From Seiridium cupressi (lineage: Eukaryota; Ascomycota; Sordariomycetes; Amphisphaeriales; Sporocadaceae): 64,000 nucleotides of DNA. Where the stretch lies: contig JARVKI010000020.1 in NCBI GenBank assembly GCA_036674765.1, forward strand, positions 1 through 64,000. Direction: 5' to 3'. The notes beneath the pieces were generated by a model. That model was not told the origin of the DNA, ran no database searches, and worked only from the letters and a program-made list of their open reading frames with translations. Position 1 is the stretch's first letter. The number at the start of each line of letters is the position of its first letter. Position numbers and translations under genes: made by a program. Shown in pieces: positions 25,568 to 38,487 of this stretch.

Positions 25568-26366
25568 CCTGACGGGGGAGGGAAACAAGCAAAGGAAGGA
25601 CACTGGTCTTGAGGGAACGACTATGCGCTTCCCATACTCGTGGGTAAGGCAGCAGATGCTGTCCGAGGTGAGATGGGTCGGGGCGCAACCAACGCAAGCA
25701 AACAAGCAATAGTTGAAGCAATGCTCAGTCTGGCCAGTCCAGGGGCAGCTGGAGCTGGTTGGACAAGGAAGTGACGTTCATCTGCACGCTGGGGTCTAGT
25801 TTTAGTGTACCTAGGTATCTAACCGTTATTGGTTCTTTGGGACTGGTCTCGACTTGCGACAGGCGTTTGACAGCTGCCGGCCGGCGCTGGGCTCACACTG
25901 CCCCGGGTTTGCATATGCCATCCCGCCACTGGACACGGCAACTCAAGATGCGCATGTATATATATGCTCTATTATAAGTTATTCACATTATGCTGTAGCA
26001 AGTAACATCATTCTGGGTCATGACATCTTACCATCACCACATGTTTAGCCTTTACCGGCTTCGACGTGTCCATGGCAGCAGCTTGTGACAGGGGTCGTAG
26101 CATTATCTTGGTTAGCAGAGTCGAGGGGCCCACTAAAAAGTTGAGCTTGCACATACTTTGCGCAAAAGAATTTAGATGCTGGCAAAGCTCATACTACTCT
26201 CTACGAGGAATGGTAAATGGGCAGTATCTTGCATTTATTCACCAGGCCTTCTTTTGGGCCACCCCGAGTCTGCTTGAGCCTCGTGAGTCCAGATAGGTCG
26301 AAGTCACCCATCGCGGGATCTGCACAAAACGTAGCCCATTGAGTTCAAAGTGTCGAGACCGCTGCC
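25568..26366. promoter_or_regulatory. Shared divergent promoter of YPP1 and RIX1
   Basis: A 799-bp gap separates the two start codons, which point away from each other. It includes a TACCTAGGTA palindrome at about 25808. No coding signal was found. The regulatory role is inferred from position alone. Confidence 0.5.
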
Positions 26367-28779
26367 ATGTCGCTTGTCGCTTTACCCCCAGAGCTTCGCA
26401 GTATATGCCGGAGGCTCACCGCGGCCAAGGCAGACCAGCTTCCAAACCTGCTTCCGGCCCTGCTGAAGGATTTGCAAAGGTGCCAGGGCCCTCTTTCCGA
26501 ACCTCAAGACTCGAAGAGCAATTCTAGCTCATCTGAGACTGCCGTCTTGGTTCATAAGCTCAGGACCCAGATTGGTACGCTACTCAAGGGGAGGAGTCTC
26601 GAGGGGCGCTTTGCCGCCGTCGCCCTGATCAAGACCTACATTGACATTGGAGGGTGGGAGACACTTCGAGCATCTGAGCCCTGGGTCCAAGGTCTGATAT
26701 CGATACTCCAGGTGAGTTCAGTGCATGGACACCGACTTCAACTCAGCTGACATATAACAGAAACGAGATCCGGTAGCAATCAAGGAGCTATGCATTGTCA
26801 CTCTCACTAAGATCTACACCCTCGTCAGCAAATACCAAACACTGATACGGGAAATTGTTACTCCCACCCTCCCATCCTTTGCTACTGCATGCCTTCAGAT
26901 CCTGAAGCCAGCGAGCGCGAACAAAGCAACTCATATAGCTCCGCTGAGTTTCACCGAGACTACCTTCGAAGCATTTTCTGTATTAATACCCCATTACCCA
27001 ACCACGTTGAGACCTTTTGTTGCACAATTCCGCGCTCTCGTAAGGCCATATCTCGCGCCCACAAGCTCAGATGGCCTCCACGTCCCCAACACTCTACAAT
27101 GTAGTAGTCGGGCACTTATGACTCGGCTGCATTTGGCCGCAGCTAAAAATGGCGGTGCCGATGAATGGACGAAGCACCTCAGCGGACTCATCAAGGAGTT
27201 CCATGAGTCTGCTGATCAAGTCTTTCGAGCCATACTGGAGAATTGGGAGTCCACAACGGGATACACACGGCAGCAGGTAAACCTCGACGCTGATTCCAGC
27301 GGTGGAGGTGACTCGCCTGACCAGTCATCGCGATGGACCGGCGTGCAAGCTGGAAGTGAGCGCATGATAGGCCTGCTGGGTTGTCTATCTGACTACCTCC
27401 TTTCCACAACAAAAGTGCCCGTCACAATCCCAATAAGTGCATTGATGGACTTGACTTCACGCGTCTATCTTATCGTTCCTCCCATCCCTGGAAGAAACAA
27501 AAACGAGTCTGTCCAGATGAATCCTGCCATTGGCCGGGATGAGAAGGACGATCTGTGGGCGGTTTTCCCAGACATTCAAGTGGCTACTCTACGGCTTAGT
27601 CAAAGCCTTGTAAGAAGACTGGGTAGAAACTACCTACCGCTAGCTCAAACGACGCTGGACCAGATCGTTCGAACGCTCGAATCAGGTTATCGTCTCCCAG
27701 AGATCCGGCAGATCGCTTTCGCTCTAATCACGGAATTGCTCCAACTGTGCGGTCCAACAATGTCCAAGGCAAATGTGGACGCTCTTCATCTTGTGTTGAT
27801 GGCGTGCTGTCGTGACCTGCTCGGAGCAGCAGGTCACATCAAAGCGCCAAAACAGCAGACCTCTACAGCACAGAACGGCACAAAATTCAAGACCGCAACA
27901 CAAAACGCTGACGCCTTCCTCAAGTCCAACGCTGAAGATGAGCCCATATCCGTCTCACTTGACTCAGAGCATCGAGCCTCTGCTGAGCAGCTGCTTGCAG
28001 CCTTATTTGAACACCTGCCGCAACATCATATCAACCCTGATCTACGCTCTCGTATGCTCAGAACCGCAATCTTATGCCAGCTCAAGGATGCTCAAATAGC
28101 CAGCATCCTCAATCCATCCAAGGACAAGAACGGGAGAACAGCTCAGGTCATTCTGCCATACCTCTATCAGCAATTTTCCCACGACGAGGCCGTTGAGATT
28201 CTGCGCTTCAACTTCCGGCCTATCGGTACAGCGACCAAAAAGGATATCATGGACATGGACATGGATGATGCGATGGAGATAGAGCTAGATGAACCAGCCG
28301 AGAAGCCGGTGAACGGATATGCTTTCGACCGGCCCTTCCAAATATCTTCCACCACAATCCCGACAGCGGAGACAGTCGAGGAGTTGGTAGTTGCCAGGAC
28401 TGCTCCGTCCGCACCCGCCATTGCGGCCGAGATCCAGCCGGGCCCCTTCCTGGCCCAGCCGGTTGCGCAGACCGCAACCACAGCGGACGTAGCGCAGGCT
28501 ACTTCGCCAGTTCTAACGAGCACCATCCCGCTCAAGCGGAAGAGCGAGGAGGAGGAAAAGGCGGCGGGTGCTTCGAAACGCGTCGAGGTGGCCATCGCCA
28601 CACCAGATCCTGGTTTTGAATCGATGGGTACTCTGGTAGAAGACACGCTGTCCAAGGTATCTCACCCGGCAACTGCGCAGCCCAAGGTGGAGGTCAAAGA
28701 GGAGGACGGGGACAGCGACGATGAGAGTGTGCATCTGAACATGGAGCTGGACTCAGACGGTGACGAGGATGAGGAGTGA
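26367..28779 (+). CDS. RIX1: Pre-rRNA-processing protein RIX1
   Basis: Exons 26367-26711 and 26761-28779, separated by a 49-bp intron (GTGAGT...ACAG, phase 0), encode 787 residues. The N-terminal third is helical (LRSICRRLTAAKADQLPNLL, GRFAAVALIKTYIDIGGW, IKELCIVTLTKIYTLVSKYQ), matching the RIX1/PELP1 N-terminal domain. The middle continues as HEAT-like helices. The last 150 residues are low-complexity, with a KRKSEEEEK basic patch that could be a nuclear signal and an acidic tail ending SDGDEDEE. Known role: Rix1 with Ipi1 and Ipi3 drives ITS2 processing and late 60S pre-ribosome maturation with the Mdn1 ATPase in the nucleoplasm. It converges with the RICTOR homologue 508 bp downstream. Confidence 0.88.
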
Positions 28780-29287
28780 TGTGGACTGAGGATAACCCAT
28801 AGCTAATATCACTTCAAAATAAGACATGTCTACTTTGGGTATCAGGGTAGTTAAGCAATTAAGGGAAAAAAAAAAAATTTGCAATCATCTAAAACCGCTT
28901 TGACATAGTTTTGCTAAACTCAAGCATACGTACATGATACTCCGGGATAATACGTCCCATGAGTGATCGCACTCAAATGAAGCAGATCTGAACGAATTTT
29001 TAGCCATCGTATTGTTCTTGTCCTCGAGGCTACCGGAACACCATGCGCCAGTGACGAGATTTATCCACGTCTAAACCCGCCCTTGAACCGTACCGGGGAC
29101 CCCGCCTTCTCCGTTGTGTCCTCTGGTATTGTAGTGGAGTAATAATACACGAGGGGGACCTTGAAATCTTCGCACGCCGGCCACACGCACCATGAATGCC
29201 GCCTTGCTTCCCCTGATGACTATATGCAGGTATACTCTTCCTTCTAGTTGGTAAACATCAGCGCTCATATCCAAATCCCCAACACTC
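28780..29287. terminator. Convergent 3' flank of RIX1 and the RICTOR homologue
   Basis: 508 bp between two stop codons that face each other. An A-rich run lies at about 28866-28878. Poly(A) signals for both genes are expected here, but exact sites cannot be set. Confidence 0.4.
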
Positions 29288-32200
29288 TCAAACAGAGAAT
29301 TTCTGCATCATTCCCCGAGGCGGCTCCAAGTCCGCCGGATCACTGATACTCCTCTGACGCTCCGTTTTGCCCTCATCGCTAGAGCTGTTCTCAACTTCCT
29401 CGTCCGCGCTGTCGTCGCCGTAGACAATCTGCCTTAGAACACTCTTATCAAACATTTCGATAGCCATGTGGCGGTCGCCCAAGCGATAATGATGATTTTC
29501 TAGCAGCGAAAGAACTTGCCGGAACAGCTTAGAGTGTCGAAACCCAGCAACCTTCTTATGTCTGAGTTGGAGTAGTTCAACCTTGGCCTTCTTGTAAAGA
29601 ACCATGTCGCCTAGCTCGACCATGATTTCCAGGATGCGTTGGTTAGTCTCATCTGGATCTTTCATCACAGCCGGTGGGGCCCCAATGATGGTTTTTTGTG
29701 TGTCTGGAAGGGTCACTGAAGAAGATGTCTCGTGCTGCCACGGCTGAAACGAGAGGAACCTTGAGAGGTCTGTGGGCAGGCAGAACCCCAATGATGTCCC
29801 TAACGGTGTGACGTTCGAGTCCCACCCCAACTCAGAGAGTATCTCGAGGCCGTGCACAGATCTCGATATCAGGCCCAGCACGAAGAACGCCGTTCCTCTC
29901 AGGCTCATCACCTCATGTGTCTCTGCAATCCTGACGATATGCTCCACCACATCAGTGGACTCGAGGAATGGTGCACCTAACTCCATAGAGCCCACATTAC
30001 CAACAGCCCACATGCACCCTTTGACTTTGACCATTATCTCTGGGTCATCCGACAGCATGCCATATTCCCGGATGGTGGATGAGAATTCTTCAAAATGCCC
30101 CTTGTCCTCTAGTAATCGACAGCCTTCCCTTGTACGTGTCAGTTCGCGGTAGAAGTGAGGCGGAACATGGTTATCTTGATCCGCATCAAGCTCGTCTTCG
30201 TACATACTCAAACGACCGGCGTGGTCGTCTGTGTTTTCAACAAACGAACGTGCTAAACTGGCTTCTATCAGGCTGACGTAGTTGTCATTGCGACCGAGAA
30301 ACCAATCATCCATCTCGTTGCTGATATAGTCAAGGCCGTCCAGATAGTGGTACCCGATGGAGGTGGACAAGAAACGTAAGAGTAGGGGAGCTCCTATCTC
30401 TCCGAGATGATCCAACGCTGGCCGGCACTCCACGATGTACTCTAGCAAGTGCTTGCTGTTACACGCCTTCTCCAGTATCTTTACAGCTGTAGCGCAAACC
30501 TCTATCTCGGGGTCGTACAACTGGGTTACGAGAAGTTGAATGGCCCATTTGGCGTCAGAAACGATCTGGCCGCTTGACGAAACCCGTTGACCTGTGGCGT
30601 ACATACGTAACGCGTTCGTGGCATGTATCCGTGTCTCCTTTGTACCTGCGGTTAGCGCCTTTGACAGCAGCACACGGGGATGGCCCTGGAGGCTGTAATC
30701 GAAATTGGCTAATATCAGTTTGATCAGGTCAGGACGCTGATTGAAGTCGACGATGTGGTACATCATGTTGAATATTCGCCATCGTTCCAGCATTTGCAAT
30801 CCCTTGGGGTCGCCACTGAGGACCCCTAGCATGGGAAAGTAGCCACCGCACAGGTAATCCGTCAAGTGATCTCGGGAGAACATGGGACGCTGTGCCGTTA
30901 AACCACTGGTCTTCTCACTATATTAGCAAAAGAGCTTCGTTTCTCGATCACGATGAGCTTGCTTACCGGGTCGCACTGAGCCAGACACTCGGCCAGCTGT
31001 CTCAACAGCTTATTGTCTGCCAAATATCTTCTGCCTTCGGGTGTTTGCAAAAGGGTATGCATTAAAGCACAACCGACCCTGATATACTTCTGCGAATTCC
31101 GGTGACTCTTGGTACCTGAGAAGCGATACTTGAAGGGTCGGTAGAAACTCATTATCCTCTTCACGAATTTGGACGCTTTGATGGCCTCTTCCAGTCTTTT
31201 TCCATTAGTCAGTGGCCCTTCTATTATCCTCAGGACAACATCCCAATTCCACTTGAGAGGGTTCGAGCTCCCAAGAACGCCCGAATCGATCAGGAGCTGG
31301 CGGAATGTTGCATCGTCGGTGTTCATTGATGCACTATTTTTGTGTCCGTCCTCAACTGATCCCATGTGCTCTAGACCCGTGCTAGAGGTCAAGCCGAGAC
31401 CTGTCGGCGAGGTGCGAAATAGTGTCCTGCTGACACTGCTTATTTGGTAAACGACACCCGTTGCGTTGAAGCGGGTGGCATCCTTAAACTCTACAGCAGC
31501 AGAGAAAAGCTCCGGGAGTAACTGTAGCTGACTACTCCACGTTTGTGGGAGCAGTCGACCCGCAAGTTTGAGAACTTCGCCAATGAGGAGAGTTGACTTT
31601 CGTTTCAAAGCAGAGTTCTCTTGATCTTGTGCAATGACAAGGAGGCTTGGCATCAATCCTGCCTTGACGAAGATGGCGAGCAATAGGGAGGTATAGTGCT
31701 CCACGAAATTCTGTTCCGCGTTCTCTTCGTCGTACGTATTGCTAGTTTTGGATGATGTGGATGACTTAAGCGTGGCGACTCGTCCATAAGTTGTTAATCG
31801 CCTCCCGGCCAGGAACGTTGTTGCCCACGCCGGCGGCTTGATCCGCAGCAGTGAAAAAAGGAGGTCAATGACAGTCTCCCGGATGGCAACGTTCGGCAAC
31901 AAGAGCGACGAGATCAGGGATCTCACGGCTCTAAAGTCGAACATGGACAGAGTCATGAGACCGGACCATGACTTCAAAGCGGCGGAAACAGCTTTGGAAT
32001 TTTGTTTCACTACACCTTCATAGGAAAACAGAGCATCAGTGAATGCAGTAAACATAACCTCCAAATCGTAGCCTGCGCGCAGATACTTTCGAGTATGAGG
32101 CGCATTCAGCAAGAATAGGAATGCCGATGCCAGAGACTCCGGAGACTTGTATGTTCCTTCCCCAAGAGCTTCAGACAGGGGTGCCAAGCCACCACAAGCC

Positions 32201-33324
32201 GTAAGTAAAGCAGGGTCCTTGAGAAGTATTTCTGCAAGAGTCTCAATGCATATCGGACGTAAGCGATCCTCGGCGTGTTCGGCGACTGCCACGATGGTCC
32301 TGACCACAGCCCTAGATATCTCCCGCACCCCGTCCTTGACGTCAAGAAAAGCACGTATGAATTTCAGTGCTTGTTCACGTTCGACATCAGCCTTTCGGTC
32401 CTTAGCTAGCGAGACCACGACCATGTAGTCTGTGTTGAGGCTCCGAATCTTCCTCAGGGATGCTGTGTCAGAGATGGCATATCGTATCATACGGTACCCA
32501 GCAGCTACCACCTCTCGGCTGTCACTGAGAAGCATCATCTGCATCCGATCGCCAAAGATGGACCATACCAAGTCGTACTTGAGTGTGGGGTGCTTCTTAA
32601 AGAGATCAACAAGAGCGTTGGCGCGGCCAACGTAGTACTCGGCTGTCAGTCCCTCCCGTTCGAGCGCCTGCAGGATCTCTGCAAGCGCAAATGTCGGGGA
32701 CTGTTCCGCAGGTTCGTCAAAGTCAGAGCCGGCACCACTCCTCGGGGCGCTTGGTGGTGATCGGACCCCGGTGTTCGAGAGAAGCCCTTCAGTGCGGTTC
32801 CTTGTTGGGGTAGCAGGGCCTGGCTTAGCTCTTTGTGCGTCATCGATCCTCTGCCTGAGCTCCTTGATTTTCTGATTAGAAGTATTCAGTTCTGCTTCGA
32901 TCCTTTGCCTCTGGTCTTTGGTTTGTTTTGCCTTTTTTACGTTGAGGGCTTCTAACATATTCTCGCTCCCCTCTCGGATCTTCACTTCACGGCCGAGTGC
33001 ATCCTTCAGGTAGTTCAGATTCTGGTCAGCCAGAGAGGCCTCTTCTTCGTCCAATTTCTCTAGGTTATAGATGTCGGCCCGCGAACCAGTTCTCGACGCT
33101 GTCATCTGACTGCGTAGCTCTGGATTAAAGCTACCAGGCGCAGGTGATGGATTAAGTGAGGCGCCTCTAGGAGCGAATGACCCCTTTCCTCCATTTGTGG
33201 CGCCAGGCGCTTGAACTCCATCTCTTTCTAGACTCGAACGCCCTGTCGCAACTGAAGAGTTGATCGATGCCGTTGGCTGTGGTGTGAGTGACTTTTGAGT
33301 CGGCGTCGCAGAAGCGCTCAGCAT
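29288..33324 (-). CDS. RICTOR/Avo3/Ste16-like TORC2 subunit
   Basis: Exons 33324-30967 and 30913-29288 (minus strand) give 1327 residues. The 53-bp intron is GTAAGC to a GAG acceptor; the nearer TAG acceptor would cause a stop. Residues about 92-167 form a coiled-coil HR1-like segment (KDALGREVKIREGSENMLEAL). From about 205 comes the Rictor N-terminal domain (LTAEYYVGRANALVDLFKKHP), then long helical repeats. The conserved middle and C-terminal Rictor blocks (FSRDHLTDYLCGGYFPMLG and ALRMYATGQR) are clear, and the tail is acidic. TORC2 phosphorylates AGC kinases at the plasma membrane and controls actin and sphingolipid balance; Rictor is its scaffold. Open codons upstream of 33324 lack an ATG. 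Length matches fission-yeast Ste20 (about 1300). Confidence 0.9.
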
Positions 33325-36034
33325 TGTGGCAAACCCAACCCAGTGTCCACCGTCCGGGACGTTTCCCACGAGCGGTTCATTCGAATCGTGTTCGCATAGG
33401 TGATATTGGCTTTGCAGCACAGGCTTTCCCGAATGTTGCTGTTTGCTGTGCTTCCAAGGACAGACCAATCAGTTATTTCTCTTTCCCCAGTCTGCGAGCT
33501 TGCCTGCCAGCGTGCGCAAAGAATGGCACAGCGCGTTGGGGTCTCGTAGTCTACTCGCTATGCAGACTGCGAGCTTTGCCACTCTGCCTGTCCTGGCAGA
33601 CACACAACAGAGGGCCCAAGAGAAGTCTTTGCTGCTACCCAAACGCTACGTGGTTGCACTTTTCTCCTTTTTGCTCAGGCTGGAATGTGATCAGTCAGTA
33701 CGGGCGCATGCGTATCGTTCGAAGAAAGCGAGTTTGATGGATTCGTAGCACGGTTCTGAAGTTGGGGCGTTACGGGTGGGCAGTGGCGGAGTTGCTAATC
33801 GGCAGGAGCTGCGGGTTGGTGATGCCAAACACTCTATGCTATGCTAAGCACGCGCAGCGGTGCGACGTCGGCCGTGTGCTCGGTTCAATTTGGTTGTGTC
33901 CTCACTCGTAAGGGCTCGATTTTGGCTCGTTCAGGTCTTGTAGCTGTTTGAATATCTCGCTAGAACCCACGTCGACTGGTCCAGAGGATCGATCCAAGCG
34001 GCGCGATTGGTGTTGAGTTCGAGGCTGGGAGAGGACACTTGGGTGCTGCTCGACAGTTCCGTCGTGTTAGAACCAAAGTAGGTAGGGTCCTCTCAGCGTA
34101 GCGCAAAGTGCAATGGGGCCAGATGGCTGGAGCGAGGTCAGCTTGGAGTACTCCAGGCTCGTTGAAAGAGTGCTTTGTGTAGGTTTGGATAACTCCTAGA
34201 CCTTGTCTGAGAATTACCTATCGTCATCTACCGTCTGGGAATCCAATTCAGGATTGGGGGATCTGTGCTCTGTGCCAAGAATACACTGGCAGGGGCCCGG
34301 TCGCCTAACCCAGCCAGGCGACCTTCAACCAAGTGGGATGGCTTCCGAGCTTGAGGTTAAGTGCGGGGTGGACATGGGAGTTGATGCGATGTCAGAACTA
34401 TCATTACTAGTTAGCAACACCACCAAACAACTGAGCAAAGCCCTAGGAGTGCTTTAACGTTTGACTATGTCTAACTATCTGCATTCTCCAGTACCCTACT
34501 GTGATGTCCCGTTAATTTAGTTGCGGGACACTAGACACTTCCGCTTACAGTACGGCCAACGTTAAGCCTATGCCAATTCACCACATCAGATGCATTATCA
34601 CTTTCAGCCTTGCAAATGGAATTCTCGGCATGCCGACCCAGAGTCACAGAACATGGCATTCCTCTTTTCAAGAAGATCTCTTACTCTGCAGCTATCCAGG
34701 TCCCGCCTCCTTCCAGAGACAGTTTATTGATGCCTGTTATCGTGATTGCTAAAAGTTAACATGATGGGGACTTGTCGTATGGTTTGGTGCTTTCCCATCA
34801 TTTGTAGAATGCCCAACTTTGCAGCTGATCAAGAAGTATGATCGTTGAGGATGCCTTCAACAAGGTCCCACGCGCTGACTACATGTAGACAGCTATTACT
34901 AAATTATGAGAGGCTCTCCTGCGTCCTACCTAGTTTTATATCTTATGGAGAGCCGGATGATCCCGTGGTACATCGAGATTGGGAAGACCTCAGTAGTGAG
35001 AGGATTCACATGTAATCATTGTAAGCACTGGTCCTAACTATATAAATTTTTATGCCGGAGTCGATAGTTCCGTATGTCCGTCTTTCGCGTCTTCCCAGCC
35101 AAGCCCAAGCCTGAGCATGCATGCGTGAGGTGAGAAATCCAATTTGCCGATCCATCATATTGGACTGTCAGACTGTATGGTCCTGCTGACCGAGGCTCAA
35201 CGTACCGATCCTTTGGCCCTGATAAGGATAGGACCTCGCGCAGTAGGTCGTACGATATCCCAAAACGGTCGACATTGTAGTGGCATCTTATCTCCCATTC
35301 GCCCTTCGCCTTGCCTGTGCCAGCCAGATCCAACCCCGCAATCTGCCGTTCTGCTGCCAGAGGCGCCCCGCAGAAAGCCGGGACAGCCTCTGCATGCCCT
35401 TTCTGCACTTATCAGAGCAGTTCAATGTTTAAACATATCCAGGTCTCTAACGTAAGAGCATGATCCGTCACAGAGAAGAATGCCCCAATCCATGTACGTA
35501 TGTGGCCCAGCAGGGATCATTTCTGCTTGGGAACTCTCCTCGTACGAGTGCATATTCCCAAGCATCCCCGTGCCAATGGGCCCCGTCTTGCAGAGGCTCC
35601 ATGCGGGCGGTCGGCGTCCTCCGTAGCTACCAACGCTGGATTGCCTCTCTTTCCGGACAGCTCCCAGCTATTCGGCGTTCTCAGGGGAAGGTTTCGGTCA
35701 TCAGCGCTCAAGCTGCTCAACAACCTGCCGACAAGCGCTTTTTGCTATTGTCTCAAGCTCACTTAGCATACTTAAATGCGCCATCGGTCCTACGTAGTCT
35801 CTCTCGCACCCTTCCACTCTGTTATCTCCAACATTTAGATTCCCAATCCCATCTCTTATACCTTCTCCGCCACCTATTTGATATCCTCTCAACAAGCCTG
35901 AGCTTTGCATTGCATCATCAAGATTAGAAATAGACAGCAGCGCCAGATTGTCTTGATTCCTATCCGGCATCTCTCGCATCTCTAGCCATACCATCCCTTT
36001 CTAAAGTAATCTCAACGCCCCAAGCATCACAACC
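33325..36034. other. Intergenic region, RICTOR homologue to uricase
   Basis: A 2.7-kb divergent spacer. It contains the promoters of both neighbours. A pyrimidine-rich stretch near 35800-36000 is probably the uricase leader. I see no coding exon I can defend. Confidence 0.5.
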
Positions 36035-36974
36035 ATGCCTCGCCTCTCTGCAGCACGTTACGGCAAGGACAACGTCCGCGTGTTCAAGCGCGACAAGCTG
36101 GCCGATGGCAGCGAGGAGGTGACCGAGCTGACCGTGTGCTGTCTTCTGGAGGGCGCTATCGAGGAGTCGTACACAAGGGCGGACAACAAGCCCGTTGTCG
36201 CCACAGACTCGATCAAGAACACCATCTTCATCAAGGCCAAGGAGTACCCTATAAACCCTATTGAGCAGTTTGCCGCCCAGCTCGGCCAGCACTTCCTGGA
36301 CACATACGCACACATCTCGGTCGCCAACGTCGATATCATTAAGCACAAGTGGACGCGCATGATTGTCGATGGCAAGCCGCACCCACACAGCTTCCACCGG
36401 GATGGCGATGACAAGCGCACTGTCGAGGCGCGGGTGACGAGGGAAGGAGTTGAGATCAAGTCGTCACTCAAGGACCTGCTCGTGCTTAAGAGCACCGGCT
36501 CCATGTTTTACGGCTACGTGCAGGACGAGTTCACCACGCTCAAGGAGACGTGGGACCGCATCCTTTCGACGTCCGTGGATGCCACCTGGACGTGGAAGAA
36601 GTTTGCAAGCGTTGCCGACGTTAAGGAGAAAGCCGCCATCTTCGACAAGGCCTACCAGGCCACACGGGACATCACATTCAAGACGTTCGCCGAGGAGAAC
36701 AGCCCGTCGGTCCAGAACACTATGTATCTGATGTGCGAAAAGATTCTCGACGTTGCACCGGAAACGGCCGCAGTCTCGTATGCTCTACCTAACAAGCATT
36801 ACTTCGAAATTGGTAAGTACAGATTTGAACATGTGGTGTATGAGACAATGCTAACATTTCTTACCAGATCTTGCGTGGCACAAGGACGTCAAGAACACCG
36901 GCAAGGATGCTGAGGTATACGCTCCTCAATCAGGACCGAACGGCCTCATCAAGTGCGAGGTTTCCAGGGACTAG
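36035..36974 (+). CDS. Uricase (urate oxidase)
   Basis: Exons 36035-36812 and 36868-36974, with a 55-bp intron (GTAAGT...CCAG, phase 1), encode 294 residues, the usual uricase length. Signatures: ARYGKDNVRVFK (active-site Lys), PVVATDSIKNTIFIKAKEY (catalytic Thr), FHRDGDDKRTVEARV, and NKHYFEIDLAWHKDVKNTGK near the end. The enzyme oxidises urate to 5-hydroxyisourate in purine breakdown and is normally peroxisomal. The reading ends GLIKCEVSRD, so the last three residues are S-R-D rather than a canonical S-K/R-L PTS1. Alternative 3' splicing restoring a PTS1 was sought and not found. The ATG has a good context (AACCATGC). Confidence 0.95.
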
Positions 36975-38487
36975 AAACATTGATTGCAGTTTAGAGCCCA
37001 TTAGCATTGAAGTTTGCATCGCACGCGATACGATCAGCACTTTGTTCTCATATTTACCGCCGAAACCCCCTTGATAGATGACAGGCTCAATAGTAATTAA
37101 AACTTAAAGATTAAAAGATGATTTAAATAAGACGATATATAAGATGATATATTAACAGTGACAACATTGTGATTTGTTGACATACCGATGTTTTGATGTT
37201 TTCAAACAGCAATATGCACAAGATCTCGTAAAAGTTCTCGGACACAGCGTATAAAAGCGTGGTGTTACTCCCATCGTCAGTTGCCTCAAGGTCCACTCGA
37301 CAAACATGTAAAAATGCTTGATTATCCTCCGTCACCTTAATTATTAGAGAATAACGTTTCCGTCTAGCCTCATTAAGTATCAATTCAAACCGTGTCTTGA
37401 AAACCCTACGAGAATCCCGCGCATAGCGCTGAGATCCTAATCATTATCATCCCAAAGAATACTGTGTACCTTTTTCGTTAATCGTTAATGACAACCGTGT
37501 ATTAGTGAAACAAATCACTAATCTACGTAGCACAATTTTCATTATTGATGTCATATATCTGATTTTTCAAATTTGTATTTGGAGTCGCCTTTAAGGAGTT
37601 GTTACACACCACTGATACCTTCACCTTATACTCTAAGGAGGGAGGGACGGTTGAAGTAAAAGATTTCAGATCGTAAAAGGGCATGAAATCACGCGCCACG
37701 TCAAGGGATCCAATCTAGTATACGGCATCCTCTCAAACGCCTTTACTGTTTTTGCAGCTTAAGCAAAAGCTGTAGCTCAAAGATCCAAACTACTTACGCT
37801 CTTGGCAGCTAGTAAATAGATCAGCCATGTTTCACAACAAGAAGCCAACTCCAACGTATTCAGCCCCAGTGAGCTGGATTATGTGACAGACGGCTCTCTG
37901 CAGACGGCTGAACACTTTGTGAGCCATGATTCGGCGTTGCTATCCGACGCAATCACAACACCTCGTAAGCACATATTTGTCTGTCTGCCCTTGGCATGAA
38001 ATGTTTGCATCGTCTCGAAAGCTGAAATTATCTTGATAGATTTCGCAAGTTAGTAATTCAGTCAAATGCTGCCCCGCAGATTCAAAACCACGAAGCTTGC
38101 ATGTAGACAGGGGGATGTTGCTCGTTCCTTGGGAGAGCTCTCACCGATATGGACTGACGTGTTACCGCATTGAAAGTTAAGCTGTTTTTCTGTTGCTGTC
38201 CTGGGGGATCACCCGTCGCTGTCTTTCGTGATTCGGCTTAGAGGAGCAATACTAAGCCTTATTCAATCATCACAGATTGGAAACATCGTGATAATGCGTA
38301 GCAGGTCTGACACATCGAAAACTCTAAAAGACCCGAAACTCGTGGCAAAAGTTGGTATATTACCAATGAGATCGTCCAGTATATGAGTACAAATTCGTGA
38401 TACAATCATATATACAGTTGCGCGGTGCTATGACCGAGCCAATCTTTCTCAAAGCGCCATGGAAGCCTTTCTCTTGTTCTAGAGGTC
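36975..38487. other. A+T-rich intergenic patch
   Basis: A 1.5-kb region, A+T-rich at about 37080-37560. It contains the ankyrin-like relic listed separately. The rest shows no coding potential. Confidence 0.5.
37123..37436 (-). pseudogene. Ankyrin-repeat-like gene relic
   Basis: A minus-strand frame of about 100 codons includes VDLEATDDGSNTTLLYAVSE followed by NFYEILCILL. This fits one ankyrin repeat (D-x-x-G-x-T-x-L-x-x-A then a second helix with LL). No convincing start or further repeats follow, and the surroundings are A+T-rich, as in decayed repeat DNA. A GTATGT donor-like site follows the repeat. It could be one exon of a larger lost gene. Function unknown. Confidence 0.4.

Noticed and set aside
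33325..33468. In-frame 5' extension of the RICTOR homologue
   Set aside because: It begins at a TTG codon; the first ATG is at 33324, just before the Ser/Pro-rich N-terminus.
36058..36504. 148-codon minus-strand frame opposite uricase
   Set aside because: Antisense shadow produced by the strong codon bias of uricase.
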